Shown: in pieces, positions 19,589 to 27,375 of the stretch
Layout of the letters: each line of letters begins with the position of its first letter
How positions within the stretch are numbered: position 1 is the stretch's first letter
NCBI RefSeq assembly: GCF_003290025.1
Contig: NZ_QNHG01000002.1
Span: forward strand, 390,055-445,554
Source of the DNA: Pseudogemmobacter bohemicus
GTDB taxonomy: Bacteria > Pseudomonadota > Alphaproteobacteria > Rhodobacterales > Rhodobacteraceae
Direction of reading: 5' to 3'
DNA: 55,500 bases
Program-made: the position numbers and the translations under genes
The notes under the pieces: model-generated
Seen by the model: only the letters and a program-made list of their open reading frames with translations
The model's database searches: none
What the model was told of the DNA's origin: nothing

Positions 19589-19751
19589 GACCGGCTTTCC
19601 TGGGGTATCCCCCTGCTTCCCTGAAACACGACCGGCTCCGCCATTTTACACGGTGCTGACAATGACGGTGAGCTGTTCGGGCGGTTGCGCCACCAGGCCA
19701 GACTGCTCTGGCCGCTTCCGGGTCAGCAAATTGCGCATGCGAAGTTTTCCC

Positions 19752-19782
19752 TTGTACCTATAGTTGCCAGAGGTGTCATAGG
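19752..19782 (+). promoter_or_regulatory. MerR-family promoter/operator upstream of the CDF exporter
   Basis: TTGTAC (-35) and CATAGG (-10) are separated by 19 bases holding CTATAGTTGCCAGAG, a slightly imperfect version of the dyad used by ZntR/CadR/PbrR-type MerR activators. The overlong spacer is typical of MerR control. It lies 48 bases before the CDF start. It is one of five such sites in the window and the least symmetric. Confidence 0.7.
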
Positions 19783-19829
19783 ATGATTCTTCAGCAGCCA
19801 ACCCGCTGATGCGGCGCAGGAGAATTAAG

Positions 19830-20765
19830 ATGAGCACCTCCGGATCGGATCACGCGGCCCATGGCCCGGATGACGGCCATGACCACGCCGAGGTCGTGAC
19901 GGCCGACAACGAGAGACGCATCCGCTTTGTCTTCATCTTCACCGCATCTTACGCAGCCATACAAGCGGTGGGCGGCTGGATTTCCGGCTCGCTCGCGCTT
20001 ATCGCGGATTCCGGCCATATGGTGTCAGATGCGGCGGCACTTCTGCTGGCGCTGATCGCCTATCGCGTGGCGCGGCGACCGGCGGATGGCACACGCACCT
20101 ACGGCTTTCACCGGGTGCGGGTGCTGGCGGCGCTGGCCAATGGCGCGTCGCTGCTGCTGCTGGTGGCATGGATCACATGGGAGGCGATCCAGCGTTTCAA
20201 TGCGCCGGTCGAGGTCATGGCCTGGCCGATGCTGATCGTGGCGACCATCGGCCTCCTCGTGAACCTTGGAGGCGTCTGGATCCTGTCGCGCGGGCGCAAG
20301 AGCGACAGCAACCTGCGCGGCGCGATGCTGCATGTGATGGGTGATCTGCTGGGTTCGGTGGGCGCGATTGCTGCCGCCATTGGCATCATGCTGACAGGCT
20401 GGGCGATACTCGACCCGCTCTTGTCGGTGCTGGTCTCGGTTCTGGTGGTGCGCTCGGCCTGGGGGCTGGTGCGCGACTCGTTGCGGGTTCTGTTGCAGGC
20501 GGTGCCGCGCGGCTTCGATGCACGCGTGGCCGAGGCGAAACTGGCAGACGAACTGCCCGAAGTGGCCGAGGCCGGGCATTTCCACGCCTGGACCCTGACG
20601 GATGAAACCGTAGTGGCCACGGTGCATGTGACACCCTCTCCCGGGGCTGATCCGCTGGTGCTGCCCGCCCTGGTTGCCAACTGGCTGAAGGCGCGCCATG
20701 ACATCGACCATGTGACGGTTCAGGTCGACCCGCCCGGTGCGCTCTGGCGTGGACAGGGGCTGTGA
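19830..20765 (+). CDS. Cation diffusion facilitator (Zn/Cd/Co-type exporter)
   Basis: The product is 311 residues with six membrane helices and a His/Asp-rich N-terminus (HAAHGPDDGHDHAE). ADSGHMVSDAAALLLAL provides the first half of the transport-site motif and HVMGDLLGSVG the second. A cytoplasmic C-terminal domain (about 215-300) is present. CDF proteins exchange cytosolic divalent metal for protons. I chose 19830 because AGGAG lies about 8 bases upstream; an ATG at 19809 precedes that site. The gene is closest to the CzcD/ZitB group. The preceding MerR-type promoter implies metal induction. Confidence 0.88.
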   Translation: MSTSGSDHAAHGPDDGHDHAEVVTADNERRIRFVFIFTASYAAIQAVGGWISGSLALIADSGHMVSDAAALLLALIAYRVARRPADGTRTYGFHRVRVLAALANGASLLLLVAWITWEAIQRFNAPVEVMAWPMLIVATIGLLVNLGGVWILSRGRKSDSNLRGAMLHVMGDLLGSVGAIAAAIGIMLTGWAILDPLLSVLVSVLVVRSAWGLVRDSLRVLLQAVPRGFDARVAEAKLADELPEVAEAGHFHAWTLTDETVVATVHVTPSPGADPLVLPALVANWLKARHDIDHVTVQVDPPGALWRGQGL

Positions 20766-20805
20766 TCCCTGACACATCCGTGACCATTGTTCACGCAATC
20801 GGGAT

Positions 20806-20836
20806 TTGAACCTGTAGTGACTACAGGGTGCAGAAG
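20806..20836 (+). promoter_or_regulatory. MerR-family promoter/operator upstream of the zinc-ribbon gene
   Basis: TTGAAC, a 19-base spacer containing CTGTAGTGACTACAG (near-perfect dyad), and CAGAAG as -10. The site lies 44 bases upstream of the gene at 20881, whose ribosome site is GAGGTG. It closely matches the sites at 43334, 44821 and 53821 (minus). Confidence 0.75.
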
Positions 20837-20880
20837 GGCCATGCCCGCAGCCCGGGTATTGATTCTACACGAGGTGCAAC

Positions 20881-21264
20881 ATGGACCCTGTTTTTGCAGC
20901 CGAACCCGCTCGCCGCACCGGCGGCCTGCTCTGTCCGCATTGCCGGGTCGATCTGGTGATGTCTGACCGTCAGGGCATCGAGATCGACTATTGCCCGCAA
21001 TGCCGGGGTGTCTGGCTGGACCGGGGCGAGCTGGACAAGATCATCGAACGCAGCACGGCCGAAGCGCCTGCCCCCCGGCAGGCAGGGCCGCTGCGCGACG
21101 ATCAGCGCGCGCAGGTCCGGAATCAGGGCACCCGGTATCAGGATGATTATGACGACGATCGCGACTACAGGTCGGACAGCCACGACTCGGATCGTGGGCG
21201 CGACCGGCATGGCAAGGACCGGCGCGACCACAGTGGTTCTTTCCTGCGGCGGCTGTTCGACTGA
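20881..21264 (+). CDS. Zinc-ribbon (zf-TFIIB family) protein
   Basis: The product is 127 residues. Two CxxC pairs, CPHC and CPQC, flank a short beta segment, followed by RGVWLDRGELDKI, the signature of the zf-TFIIB domain found in many small bacterial proteins of unknown biochemical role. After residue 65 the protein becomes strongly Asp/Arg-rich (YDDDRDYR, RDRHGKDRRDH) and ends in FLRRLFD. It could be a metal-binding or nucleic-acid-binding protein. Its own MerR-type promoter suggests induction by heavy metal. Confidence 0.82.
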   Translation: MDPVFAAEPARRTGGLLCPHCRVDLVMSDRQGIEIDYCPQCRGVWLDRGELDKIIERSTAEAPAPRQAGPLRDDQRAQVRNQGTRYQDDYDDDRDYRSDSHDSDRGRDRHGKDRRDHSGSFLRRLFD

Positions 21265-21653
21265 GGCCGGTCATGGCCTGGATCTCCGGTTGCCAGAGGC
21301 TCTGCGCGCCATCGACCGCCAGGCCCGTGAGGCCAAATCCAGGGACTGCGCGGCAGTCGTGCCCGATCTGAACAGGTTCCTCCCGCACCCCGCCGCGCCG
21401 CGATCGGGACACCGGGTGTCACGGTCTGCCGACCTTCTTCCCGGACGGCTGACCCCTGAGGATTGCACGTTTCGAAGCCCTGGCCACGGAAATCCTCAGA
21501 CCGGTTTCCGGCGCTGGCAAGCTGCGGCTGACAGAGTAATTTTTGCGGATACAGCACGTCTGACAATACCGTGAGCAGGGGATGAGGCATCTTGAACCTC
21601 AGGTGGCTTGAGGTTGTAGGCGCTGTCCCTGAGAAACGGAGACGGACACCGGA
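21265..21653. other. Gap between the zinc-ribbon gene and a small membrane gene
   Basis: About 390 bases. A plus-strand frame stays open to 21574 but has no ribosome site and no recognisable content, and alternative frames are broken. It may be former coding DNA. No operator or terminator was recognised. Confidence 0.4.
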
Positions 21654-21824
21654 ATGATAGCTGTATTCGCATTCATTGCAGGCGGGCTTTGGGGCGCCTT
21701 TCTGGCTTATCGCCGGGGCGGAGCGCTTGCCGACATGGCACAACACGGTGCGGCATGCGCTATTGCCCTCGGGCTTGTTGCCATGATCGCCAGCATTGTC
21801 ATGGCGCGCTTTCTCGAGGTCTGA
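21654..21824 (+). CDS. Small two-helix membrane protein ('apolipoprotein acyltransferase' family of Rhodobacteraceae)
   Basis: The product is 56 residues: an N-terminal helix IAVFAFIAGGLWGAFLAY, the turn RRGGALADMAQ, and a second helix ACAIALGLVAMIASIVMAR. This pattern is shared by small conserved Rhodobacteraceae proteins that databases often label apolipoprotein acyltransferase, a name with no real support at this size. Its stop is five bases before a decayed SCO1 gene. The same island carries lspA and lipoproteins, so a membrane or lipoprotein role is possible but unproven. Confidence 0.6.
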   Translation: MIAVFAFIAGGLWGAFLAYRRGGALADMAQHGAACAIALGLVAMIASIVMARFLEV

Positions 21825-21828
21825 TCCG

Positions 21829-22229
21829 ATGTTGTTGCGAAAGACACAGGCATTCCTGCTGGTTGCCGCTGGCGGCGCCGTTACAGCCAATGATACCGCG
21901 AGCCGGTATTGCCCGCCGCGCGACTGCTCACAGAACAGGCGGAGTTCCGTCCGGCCTTCGCGCGGCCGGATGCAGCGGGCGAAGCCAGGGAAATTCCATC
22001 CGGGTTCTCCGGCTTCATCCATTGTCCCGATATTCGCCCAACCATGCAGTGCAAGGGCGCAGAGGTCCCGGACGATCCGGGTGGGGGCGAGGAGCTTGTG
22101 CAGCCTCTGCTCCTTTCGATTGCCCCCTGCGGCTTCCTGTTTCGCTCCGATGGGGCCTTCACCAGCATCATGGGCTTCGGTGAAGACCCGCAATGCGCCG
22201 TTCCGAAAATCCGGCCTATCCTGACCTGA
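21829..22229 (+). pseudogene. Degenerate SCO1/SenC copper chaperone gene
   Basis: The remains follow the order of the intact SCO1 at 47219-47830: a hydrophobic start (MLLRKTQAFLLVAAGG), then after a frameshift a garbled GFSGFIHCPDIRPTM in place of GFTWCPDVCPT, a missing centre, and a well-preserved tail, GFLFRSDGAFTSIMGF then EDPQCAVPKI. The tail aligns base by base with the intact copy. The second copper-binding Cys of CxxxC is lost (CPDIRP), so it cannot bind copper normally. It sits between two intact genes and probably forms part of their transcript. Confidence 0.75.
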
Positions 22230-22245
22230 AAGGACATCCTGCCAG

Positions 22246-23490
22246 ATGCCTCGTTCCCAATTCGCTATTCTTGCGCTTGTTGCGCTTGCCACGACAGCCG
22301 CAAATGCGGAAATCCCTGCCACGCGCCCGATGCCCTCGCCCCTTGCCGATATGGCGGCGGACAGCGTGGCCGATGCCGGGAGCAGTATCGCGGAACCCCG
22401 GGCTGCTGCGATGGCAGGGCTCACGGGCGATACAGTGATCGAACATGGTGAATCGCTGGACCGCGTGCTCTCCCGGCTGGGCATCCGTCCTGAGGTTCGG
22501 GCAGAAATCGCGATGGCATTTGAAGATGTCTATGATCTGGGCGACCTGCGCCCGGGCGATGTCCTGAACTGGAAAATCTCACGCGAGGATCCGGGCCGCC
22601 TGGCATCGCTGCGCCTGCAGGTGTCTGGCGGTGTCGAAATCGAGCTGAGTTTTGCCGGCGGTATCGAGGCCAACCGTATCGACCCGACGATGATCACCCG
22701 CGAACGCAACGAGGTGCTGGTGCTCGACGGCACGCTTTATGATGCGCTGCTGGCGCGCAATGCGCCGGGGCGCTTTGCGGTGGACCTGGTCGCGCTGATG
22801 GCGGGTCAGGTCGATTTTCGCCGCGACATCAAAGGCGGCGAGACCTTCGCGCTGGTCTGGCAGGAAGATGCGCTGCCGGACGGGACAATCGCCGGCGAGC
22901 CGCGCCTGTCCTATGCGCGCCTCACAATCGGCGAGAATATATATGAGCTGGTGTCATCCGACCCGGCCAGCCCGATCATCCTGTTCGAGAACGGCACCGC
23001 CGTGCAGCGCAGCGCGCCCCCGATCATGGGCGCCAGGCTCTCTTCCGTTTTTGGCAATCGCAAACATCCCGTGCTGGGCGGACAGCGGATGCATACCGGC
23101 ATAGATTTCGCCGCTCCCATCGGAACGCCGGTGAATGCGACCGGAGCCGGCCGGGTGGTCTTTACCGGCTCCATCCGCGGTTACGGCACCACGGTCGATA
23201 TTGATCATGGCGGCGGGGTCATCACACGCTATGCCCATCTGTCAAAGATAAGCGATGCCCTGCGCAAGGGATCACGCGTAAGCGCGGGGGATCAGATCGG
23301 GGCAGTCGGGGCAACCGGGCTCGTTTCGGGGCCCAACCTGCATTACGAGGTGCGCGTCGACGGCCGCCCCGTCGATCCGATGCAGGATGAGGTGATGCCC
23401 GAGCAGGAAACCGCAAGTCCCGCCGATCTGGCCTTGCTGGAAACCGGGCGGGCCAGAACCGGCTTTGACCAAGCTGATCGCGATGGCTGA
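22246..23490 (+). CDS. Periplasmic M23-family metallopeptidase
   Basis: The product is 414 residues. A Sec signal (about 1-21, ending ANA) leads to a LysM/OapA-like region (55-115, GESLDRVLSRLGI). A central domain precedes the C-terminal LytM domain with FGNRKHPVLGGQRMHTGIDF (zinc ligands His and Asp), TRYAHLS and NLHYEVRVDG. Such enzymes cut peptidoglycan cross-bridges, or act in cell-wall remodelling when the ligands are intact, as here. AAGGA lies upstream. It heads a group with a CAP protein and two L,D-transpeptidases, pointing to envelope remodelling. Confidence 0.87.
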   Translation: MPRSQFAILALVALATTAANAEIPATRPMPSPLADMAADSVADAGSSIAEPRAAAMAGLTGDTVIEHGESLDRVLSRLGIRPEVRAEIAMAFEDVYDLGDLRPGDVLNWKISREDPGRLASLRLQVSGGVEIELSFAGGIEANRIDPTMITRERNEVLVLDGTLYDALLARNAPGRFAVDLVALMAGQVDFRRDIKGGETFALVWQEDALPDGTIAGEPRLSYARLTIGENIYELVSSDPASPIILFENGTAVQRSAPPIMGARLSSVFGNRKHPVLGGQRMHTGIDFAAPIGTPVNATGAGRVVFTGSIRGYGTTVDIDHGGGVITRYAHLSKISDALRKGSRVSAGDQIGAVGATGLVSGPNLHYEVRVDGRPVDPMQDEVMPEQETASPADLALLETGRARTGFDQADRDG

Positions 23491-23547
23491 AACACGCCTG
23501 CCCGGGTCGCGGGTGTTGTCCTGTCAATATGATGCAATGAGTGAGCG

Positions 23548-24090
23548 ATGCCTCTGATACTTCCACGGATCCCGTCTGGCGCCGCGCTTGGCCTGTTGTC
23601 GATGCTGAGCCTTGCCGCCTGTGCCAATTTCAGCCCTGCATCACCGCCACGACTCGATGAGGGCGGCGCGGCAGTCGAGGGTCTGTATCAGGTAACGGCC
23701 GAGAACATTACGCAGATCCGCGCGCGCGCGCTGGATACGCTTAACAATACACGGCAGGATTCGGGGCTCTCTGCCGTGATCTCCGACCCCTATCTGGAGC
23801 AGGCGGCGAACGGTCATTCGCGTTCAATGTCCGACCAGGGGCGTGCCTGGAATTTCGGAGCCGATGGCAGCTCACCGCCGGAACGCGCCCGCCGTGCCGG
23901 CTTTCAGGGAACCGTTCTGGGCGAGCTGGTTTCGGAAACCTATGAGACCGAAGTTCAGGCCATCGCGACATGGATGGGCAACGACCTGGCCCGGAAAACC
24001 CTGCTTGATCCGGCCGCGCGCCGTATCGGTTTCGGCCTGTGGCAGGACATATCGGGCAAGCTTTGGTGGACGCTTGTGGTGGCCGACTGA
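23548..24090 (+). CDS. CAP/SCP-domain lipoprotein
   Basis: The 180-residue product has a lipoprotein signal with lipobox LAAC (Cys26). The CAP domain begins at about residue 55, with LDTLNNTRQDSGL and LEQAANGHSRSMSDQGR, and ends with GFGLWQDISGKLWWTLVVAD. CAP proteins in bacteria are secreted and of unclear biochemical role; several associate with the cell wall. The stop TGA overlaps the start of the next gene (TGATGA), so it is coupled to an L,D-transpeptidase. Confidence 0.78.
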   Translation: MPLILPRIPSGAALGLLSMLSLAACANFSPASPPRLDEGGAAVEGLYQVTAENITQIRARALDTLNNTRQDSGLSAVISDPYLEQAANGHSRSMSDQGRAWNFGADGSSPPERARRAGFQGTVLGELVSETYETEVQAIATWMGNDLARKTLLDPAARRIGFGLWQDISGKLWWTLVVAD

Positions 24091-24689
24091 TGAAAGGAAC
24101 AGCCTTGATCCATACCGTAACCCGTCGGGGGCTTTTTGGCCTCGGAGCTGCGTCCATCGCCATGATTGCCGCACCTGCCGTGCTGCGGGCCCAGGATATT
24201 ACCTTTGTACCGCCTTCCGATGCGAAGCGGCACAACATCGCCAGCTTTCGCGGCCAGCGCTGGCAGGACCATTTTCAGAACCTGCGCAAGGGTGCGATCC
24301 TGTGCGATCTGGAATCGCGCGCCCTGCATTACTGGTCCGAGGACGAGAGCCTCTACCTCATACATCCTTCTTCCGTGCCGATGAGCGAGGAACTGACCCG
24401 CCGCGGCTATACGGAAATCGTCCTGAAGCGGCGCAATCCGACCTGGATCCCGACCCCCAATATGCGAAAGCGTGACCCAAGCCTGCCGCAATCAGTGGGT
24501 CCAGGCCCTAACAATCCGCTGGGCAGTCGCGCTCTGAACCTGAGCTGGCAATATTACCGCATTCATGGCATCGATAAGGTCGAGAAGATCGGCCGGCCCG
24601 CCTCGAACGGATGCGTCGGCATCTATAACGAATATATCGAGCGCCTGTTTGACCTGGTGGAGATCGGAACACAGGTCCGGCTGCTATAA
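24090..24689 (+). CDS. L,D-transpeptidase (YkuD domain), first copy
   Basis: The product is 199 residues. An N-terminal RRGLFGLGAASIAMIAAPA followed by VLRAQ resembles a Tat-type signal. The YkuD domain contains YRIHGI and the catalytic SNGCVGIYN. These enzymes form 3-3 peptidoglycan cross-links or tether lipoproteins. The start overlaps the CAP gene stop, and an earlier in-frame ATG at 24039 lies inside that gene and lacks a signal peptide. The product is related to, but clearly diverged from, the next gene. Confidence 0.87.
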   Translation: MKGTALIHTVTRRGLFGLGAASIAMIAAPAVLRAQDITFVPPSDAKRHNIASFRGQRWQDHFQNLRKGAILCDLESRALHYWSEDESLYLIHPSSVPMSEELTRRGYTEIVLKRRNPTWIPTPNMRKRDPSLPQSVGPGPNNPLGSRALNLSWQYYRIHGIDKVEKIGRPASNGCVGIYNEYIERLFDLVEIGTQVRLL

Positions 24690-24771
24690 TCCTGCCCGTG
24701 CACTAATTCCTTCCCGTGAACTCAGGCGCCTTGCCCCATGGTGCAGGTGGTAATATGAAAACATTCCCTAT

Positions 24772-25452
24772 ATGAGACCCGGAAAAATGCTGACCAGACG
24801 CCATTTTGTCATAACCACCGCCGCGCTTTTCTCACAGCCCCTTGCGCTGCCTGCCTTTGCGAAATCCAGCCCCGGCGAGTCGCAGATGGCGGCCTGGGAC
24901 GCCGAGGTGACGCCAGCGGGCTATGATCCGGCAACATCCAACCCCTGGGGTCTGAACCCGCGATTTCTGCCGCGGCTTGTCGAAGCGAACAGTGGTCTGA
25001 AGCCCGGCGACATACATGTCGATGCTGTTGCCCGATACCTCTATCACATTCAGAATGATGGCATGGCGATGCGCTATGGCGTCGCGATCGGGCGGGGCGA
25101 TCTTTACGAACCCGGCACCTATACGGTGCGTCGCAAGGCCAAATGGCCTCACTGGACGCCAACCGCGAATATGATTGCCCGCGAACCCGAAGTTTACGGA
25201 AAGTTCGCCGACGGGGTGGAGCCAGGTCCGTCAAATGCGCTCGGATCGCGTGCGCTCTATCTCTTTGTCGGTGATCGCGACACCTATCTGCGGATCCACG
25301 GCACGCCTCTGCCGCGCTCGATCGGATCGCGTGCAAGTTCCGGCTGTGTCAGAATGGTGATGGCGCATATCATCGGCCTGTATGAGCAGGTAGAGACCGG
25401 GGTGACAGCGGTGCTCTACCCCGGTGAAGACCGTATTACGGCGCGCAGCTGA
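24772..25452 (+). CDS. L,D-transpeptidase (YkuD domain), second copy
   Basis: The product is 226 residues. The leader RRHFVITTAALFSQPLALP ends near AFA. The YkuD domain has AIGRGDLYEPGTY, LRIHGTPLP and the catalytic SSGCVRM. The start may instead be the ATG at 24787, giving MLTRRHF; neither start has a strong ribosome site. It is the last gene of the cell-wall group, followed by a bidirectional terminator at 25466. Two paralogues side by side suggest different acceptors, for example cross-linking versus protein tethering, but this cannot be decided from sequence. Confidence 0.86.
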   Translation: MRPGKMLTRRHFVITTAALFSQPLALPAFAKSSPGESQMAAWDAEVTPAGYDPATSNPWGLNPRFLPRLVEANSGLKPGDIHVDAVARYLYHIQNDGMAMRYGVAIGRGDLYEPGTYTVRRKAKWPHWTPTANMIAREPEVYGKFADGVEPGPSNALGSRALYLFVGDRDTYLRIHGTPLPRSIGSRASSGCVRMVMAHIIGLYEQVETGVTAVLYPGEDRITARS

Positions 25453-25465
25453 TGATACGACTGGT

Positions 25466-25490
25466 CTGCCCTCTCCAGCAGAGAGGGCAG
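25466..25490. terminator. Bidirectional terminator between convergent genes
   Basis: CTGCCCTCTC and GAGAGGGCAG form a perfect ten-base stem with a CAGCA loop. It lies between the plus-strand L,D-transpeptidase (ends 25452) and the minus-strand lipoprotein (ends 25496). Confidence 0.75.
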
Positions 25491-25495
25491 GTCAC

Positions 25496-25750
25496 TCAGC
25501 TCTTTTGTACACAGATCGGGCGCCCGCGCTGCGACAACAGCGGGATCAGCGTGGTCTCGACCGGTCCGGTATGTTCATACCAGTAGCATCCATCTTCCGG
25601 CACAAGGCGCGCGCTAGCCAGATCCTGATTTGGTCCAACCAGGGCCAGAACTTCTTCGGAGAGAGGCGGCAAGGATGGTTCTGCGCCAGTTGTCGCAACA
25701 CAGCCGCTGAGCAGCCCCGCAATAAGCGCCAGTGTAGTCAGCCGTAACAT
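25496..25750 (-). CDS. Small lipoprotein
   Basis: The 84-residue product has a signal and lipobox (LALIAGLLSGC). The mature part, GPNQDLASARLVPEDGCYWY followed by EHTGPVETTLIPLLS, resembles a small conserved lipoprotein of Rhodobacteraceae without known function. I chose the ATG at 25750 because GGGGA lies 8 bases upstream; an earlier ATG at 25765 has no ribosome site. Two further cysteines (GCYW and PICVQ) may form a disulfide. Confidence 0.65.
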   Translation of the reverse strand: MLRLTTLALIAGLLSGCVATTGAEPSLPPLSEEVLALVGPNQDLASARLVPEDGCYWYEHTGPVETTLIPLLSQRGRPICVQKS

Positions 25751-25914
25751 TGCTCTTGTCCCCATATTAAATCAGACCCCTAAGGTGATTGATCCACGCC
25801 GGTCGCTCTGTAACCGCAAGGCTCCGGGGATTGATACCGGTGTGCCCATGGCCAGACAAGAACCCAGGCCAGACAGCTGAAGCTTTTTTGAACGGTTTCC
25901 TCGTTTCCTCGCCC

Positions 25915-26085
25915 CGCGACCAGAATATTGAGTGCAAGTGCAGTCGCTTTCTTCGCCGCCGGAGCGAAGCCTGCCAGAGCCATGCCGGCGATATACCCGG
26001 ATGCTCCGGTCTGACCGATAGCGGCATCGCTGAGAGCGATCAGCAGAAGCCCCAGGCCCATCCAAAGTCCGGACGTACCCATCAG
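25915..26085 (-). pseudogene. Fragment of a TauE/SafE-type permease
   Basis: The minus strand reads LLLIALSDAAIGQTGASGYI, then AGMALAGFAPAAKKATALAL and NILVA, matching the first membrane hairpin of the TauE/SafE subfamily with 'GHGGASGYLAVMALAGFAPE'. Sequence similarity ends after NILVA, so most of the permease is gone. TauE/SafE carriers are often controlled by persulfide-sensing ArsR proteins. A suitable inverted repeat lies just upstream (26166-26187), next to a rhodanese gene. Confidence 0.6.
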
Positions 26086-26165
26086 GGCCCCCAGCTCATG
26101 CCATCTGCCGTTAAGGCCCGCACCATCTGATGCGCAGCATGCGGGTCCATGTCTTGCGGCTGAAA

Positions 26166-26187
26166 TATTCAACTTGTCAATTGAATA
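26166..26187. promoter_or_regulatory. ATTC/GAAT inverted repeat, ArsR (BigR/SqrR-like) operator candidate
   Basis: TATTCAA and TTGAATA form a perfect seven-base inverted repeat with an eight-base centre. It sits between the TauE/SafE fragment (minus) and the rhodanese gene (plus). Persulfide-responsive ArsR regulators such as BigR and SqrR recognise AT-rich ATTC...GAAT dyads. The assignment is by resemblance and context. Confidence 0.5.
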
Positions 26188-26419
26188 GTAAAATGATTGT
26201 GGTGCAGGGTGACGGTGTTGCGGTGTTCAGGCCAACATGCCCCGGGTTCGGTTCCTGTCGGTCACGACATGATCCCGATCAGCCAGATGGCGAAAGCCTT
26301 CTGTAACATGATGGCCGGCAAACTGCCTGCCCTGACCGGGAATACGGAACGGCTGATGTCTGATATTACGCCGAAAATCCAAACTGACAGACCATAAGAA
26401 CACACGAAAGAATCCAAAT

Positions 26420-26713
26420 ATGAAGAAGCTCACACAAGAGGCCCTGTCCGAAAATCGTGATCGCTACGTTGTCATCGATGTGCGCAGTTCGGCTGAGTTT
26501 GAGGCAGGCCATGTTGATGGCGCGCTTCACATTCCGCTGGACGAACTGGAGGGGCGGATCCGGGATTTGCCGGTCGACAAGGTGCCTGTTGCCGTTTGCA
26601 ACCTCGGCGGTCGCAAGTCCGAAGAGGCCGCGAAGAAGCTGCATGAACTCGGTCGGGCGGACGGGATAGCGCTTGAGGGCGGCACAGCAGCCTGGCGGGG
26701 AAAAGGTGGCTGA
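26420..26713 (+). CDS. Single-domain rhodanese (sulfurtransferase)
   Basis: The 97-residue product has one rhodanese domain: VIDVRSSAEFEAGHVDGALH at the N-terminal side, and the active loop VAVCNLGGRKSEEAA with the catalytic Cys at about residue 59. It would transfer sulfane sulfur or detoxify persulfide or cyanide. No signal peptide is visible. The neighbouring TauE/SafE fragment and ATTC/GAAT repeat suggest a former sulfide-response locus. Confidence 0.85.
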   Translation: MKKLTQEALSENRDRYVVIDVRSSAEFEAGHVDGALHIPLDELEGRIRDLPVDKVPVAVCNLGGRKSEEAAKKLHELGRADGIALEGGTAAWRGKGG

Positions 26714-26717
26714 GCCC

Positions 26718-26940
26718 CTATGCTGACACAGCGATGGAGCGGCCTCCGGCGCGCCACTCCGGAAGTCCGCCATCCAGGCGTCTTGCCGCATATCCCATCC
26801 CGCGCAGATGCCTCACCGTCTGCGCGGCGAGCGCGCAGAACGGGCCTTGGCAACAGGCTATGATTTCGCGTTCCTGATCGTTGTTCAGAGAATCTGTCAG
26901 ATCGGAAAGGGTTGCGGGCCGCGCCCCCCTGTGTGAGCCG
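26718..26940 (-). pseudogene. Rhodanese-domain fragment (from an ArsR-rhodanese-like gene)
   Basis: The minus-strand frame gives REIIACCQGPFCALAAQTVR, then HLRGMGYAARRLDGGLPEWR, ending at a stop at 26718. It aligns with the C-terminal half of the ArsR-rhodanese protein encoded at 34590-35273 (REIIVYCRGPYCAQA, GFPEWR). The frame is interrupted by a TGA near 26940 and the HTH part is absent. It is convergent with the intact rhodanese at 26420, only five bases apart. Confidence 0.65.
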
Positions 26941-27327
26941 CGTCATGTTCGTCCATTGGACGCAGATGCAGAAGGATCACCCTTTCGTCGGAAAGGGCCT
27001 TTGGAAGCGCATCGCGACCATCGGATCGGGCGGTTCATTCCCCCGCAAGGCCACGCTCGAACTGACCCGGCCTGCACGAGCCTCGAGGCCTGCCTCCATT
27101 TGGGCACGCTGTTTGCGGATTGAGAACCGATTGGGCGCGGAAAGTGCCTTCACAACAAGGGCAAACCCTTCAGGAAACGCGGATTTGGGGTCTGCGTCAT
27201 CTGCATTCACCGCATCAGGTGAAGACGTGAGAGTAGGGCGCTGGTGCCGTCCGGGCAGGCTCCCTCTGATGGGACCGTTTCCCGGCAAAGGGATGTTGAC
27301 AAGACATGCCCAACAATACATCAGTCA
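26941..27327. other. Gap before the MFS exporter
   Basis: About 390 bases. A minus-strand frame (27321-26977) is open, with a short stretch such as ALVVKALSAPNRFSI, but I recognise nothing in it and see no ribosome site. TTGACA at 27296 could be a -35 element for the MFS gene, without a clear -10. Confidence 0.35.
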
Positions 27328-27342
27328 ATTCATTCATTGAAT
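27328..27342. promoter_or_regulatory. ATTCA/TGAAT repeat upstream of MFS gene
   Basis: ATTCA and TGAAT flank five bases (TTCAT), giving another ATTC...GAAT dyad 33 bases before the MFS start. It resembles the repeats at 26166 and 35279 and may bind the same or a related ArsR-family regulator. Confidence 0.4.
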
Positions 27343-27375
27343 AAGATCATGTGACCTTGTTGAGGGCGGGAATCG

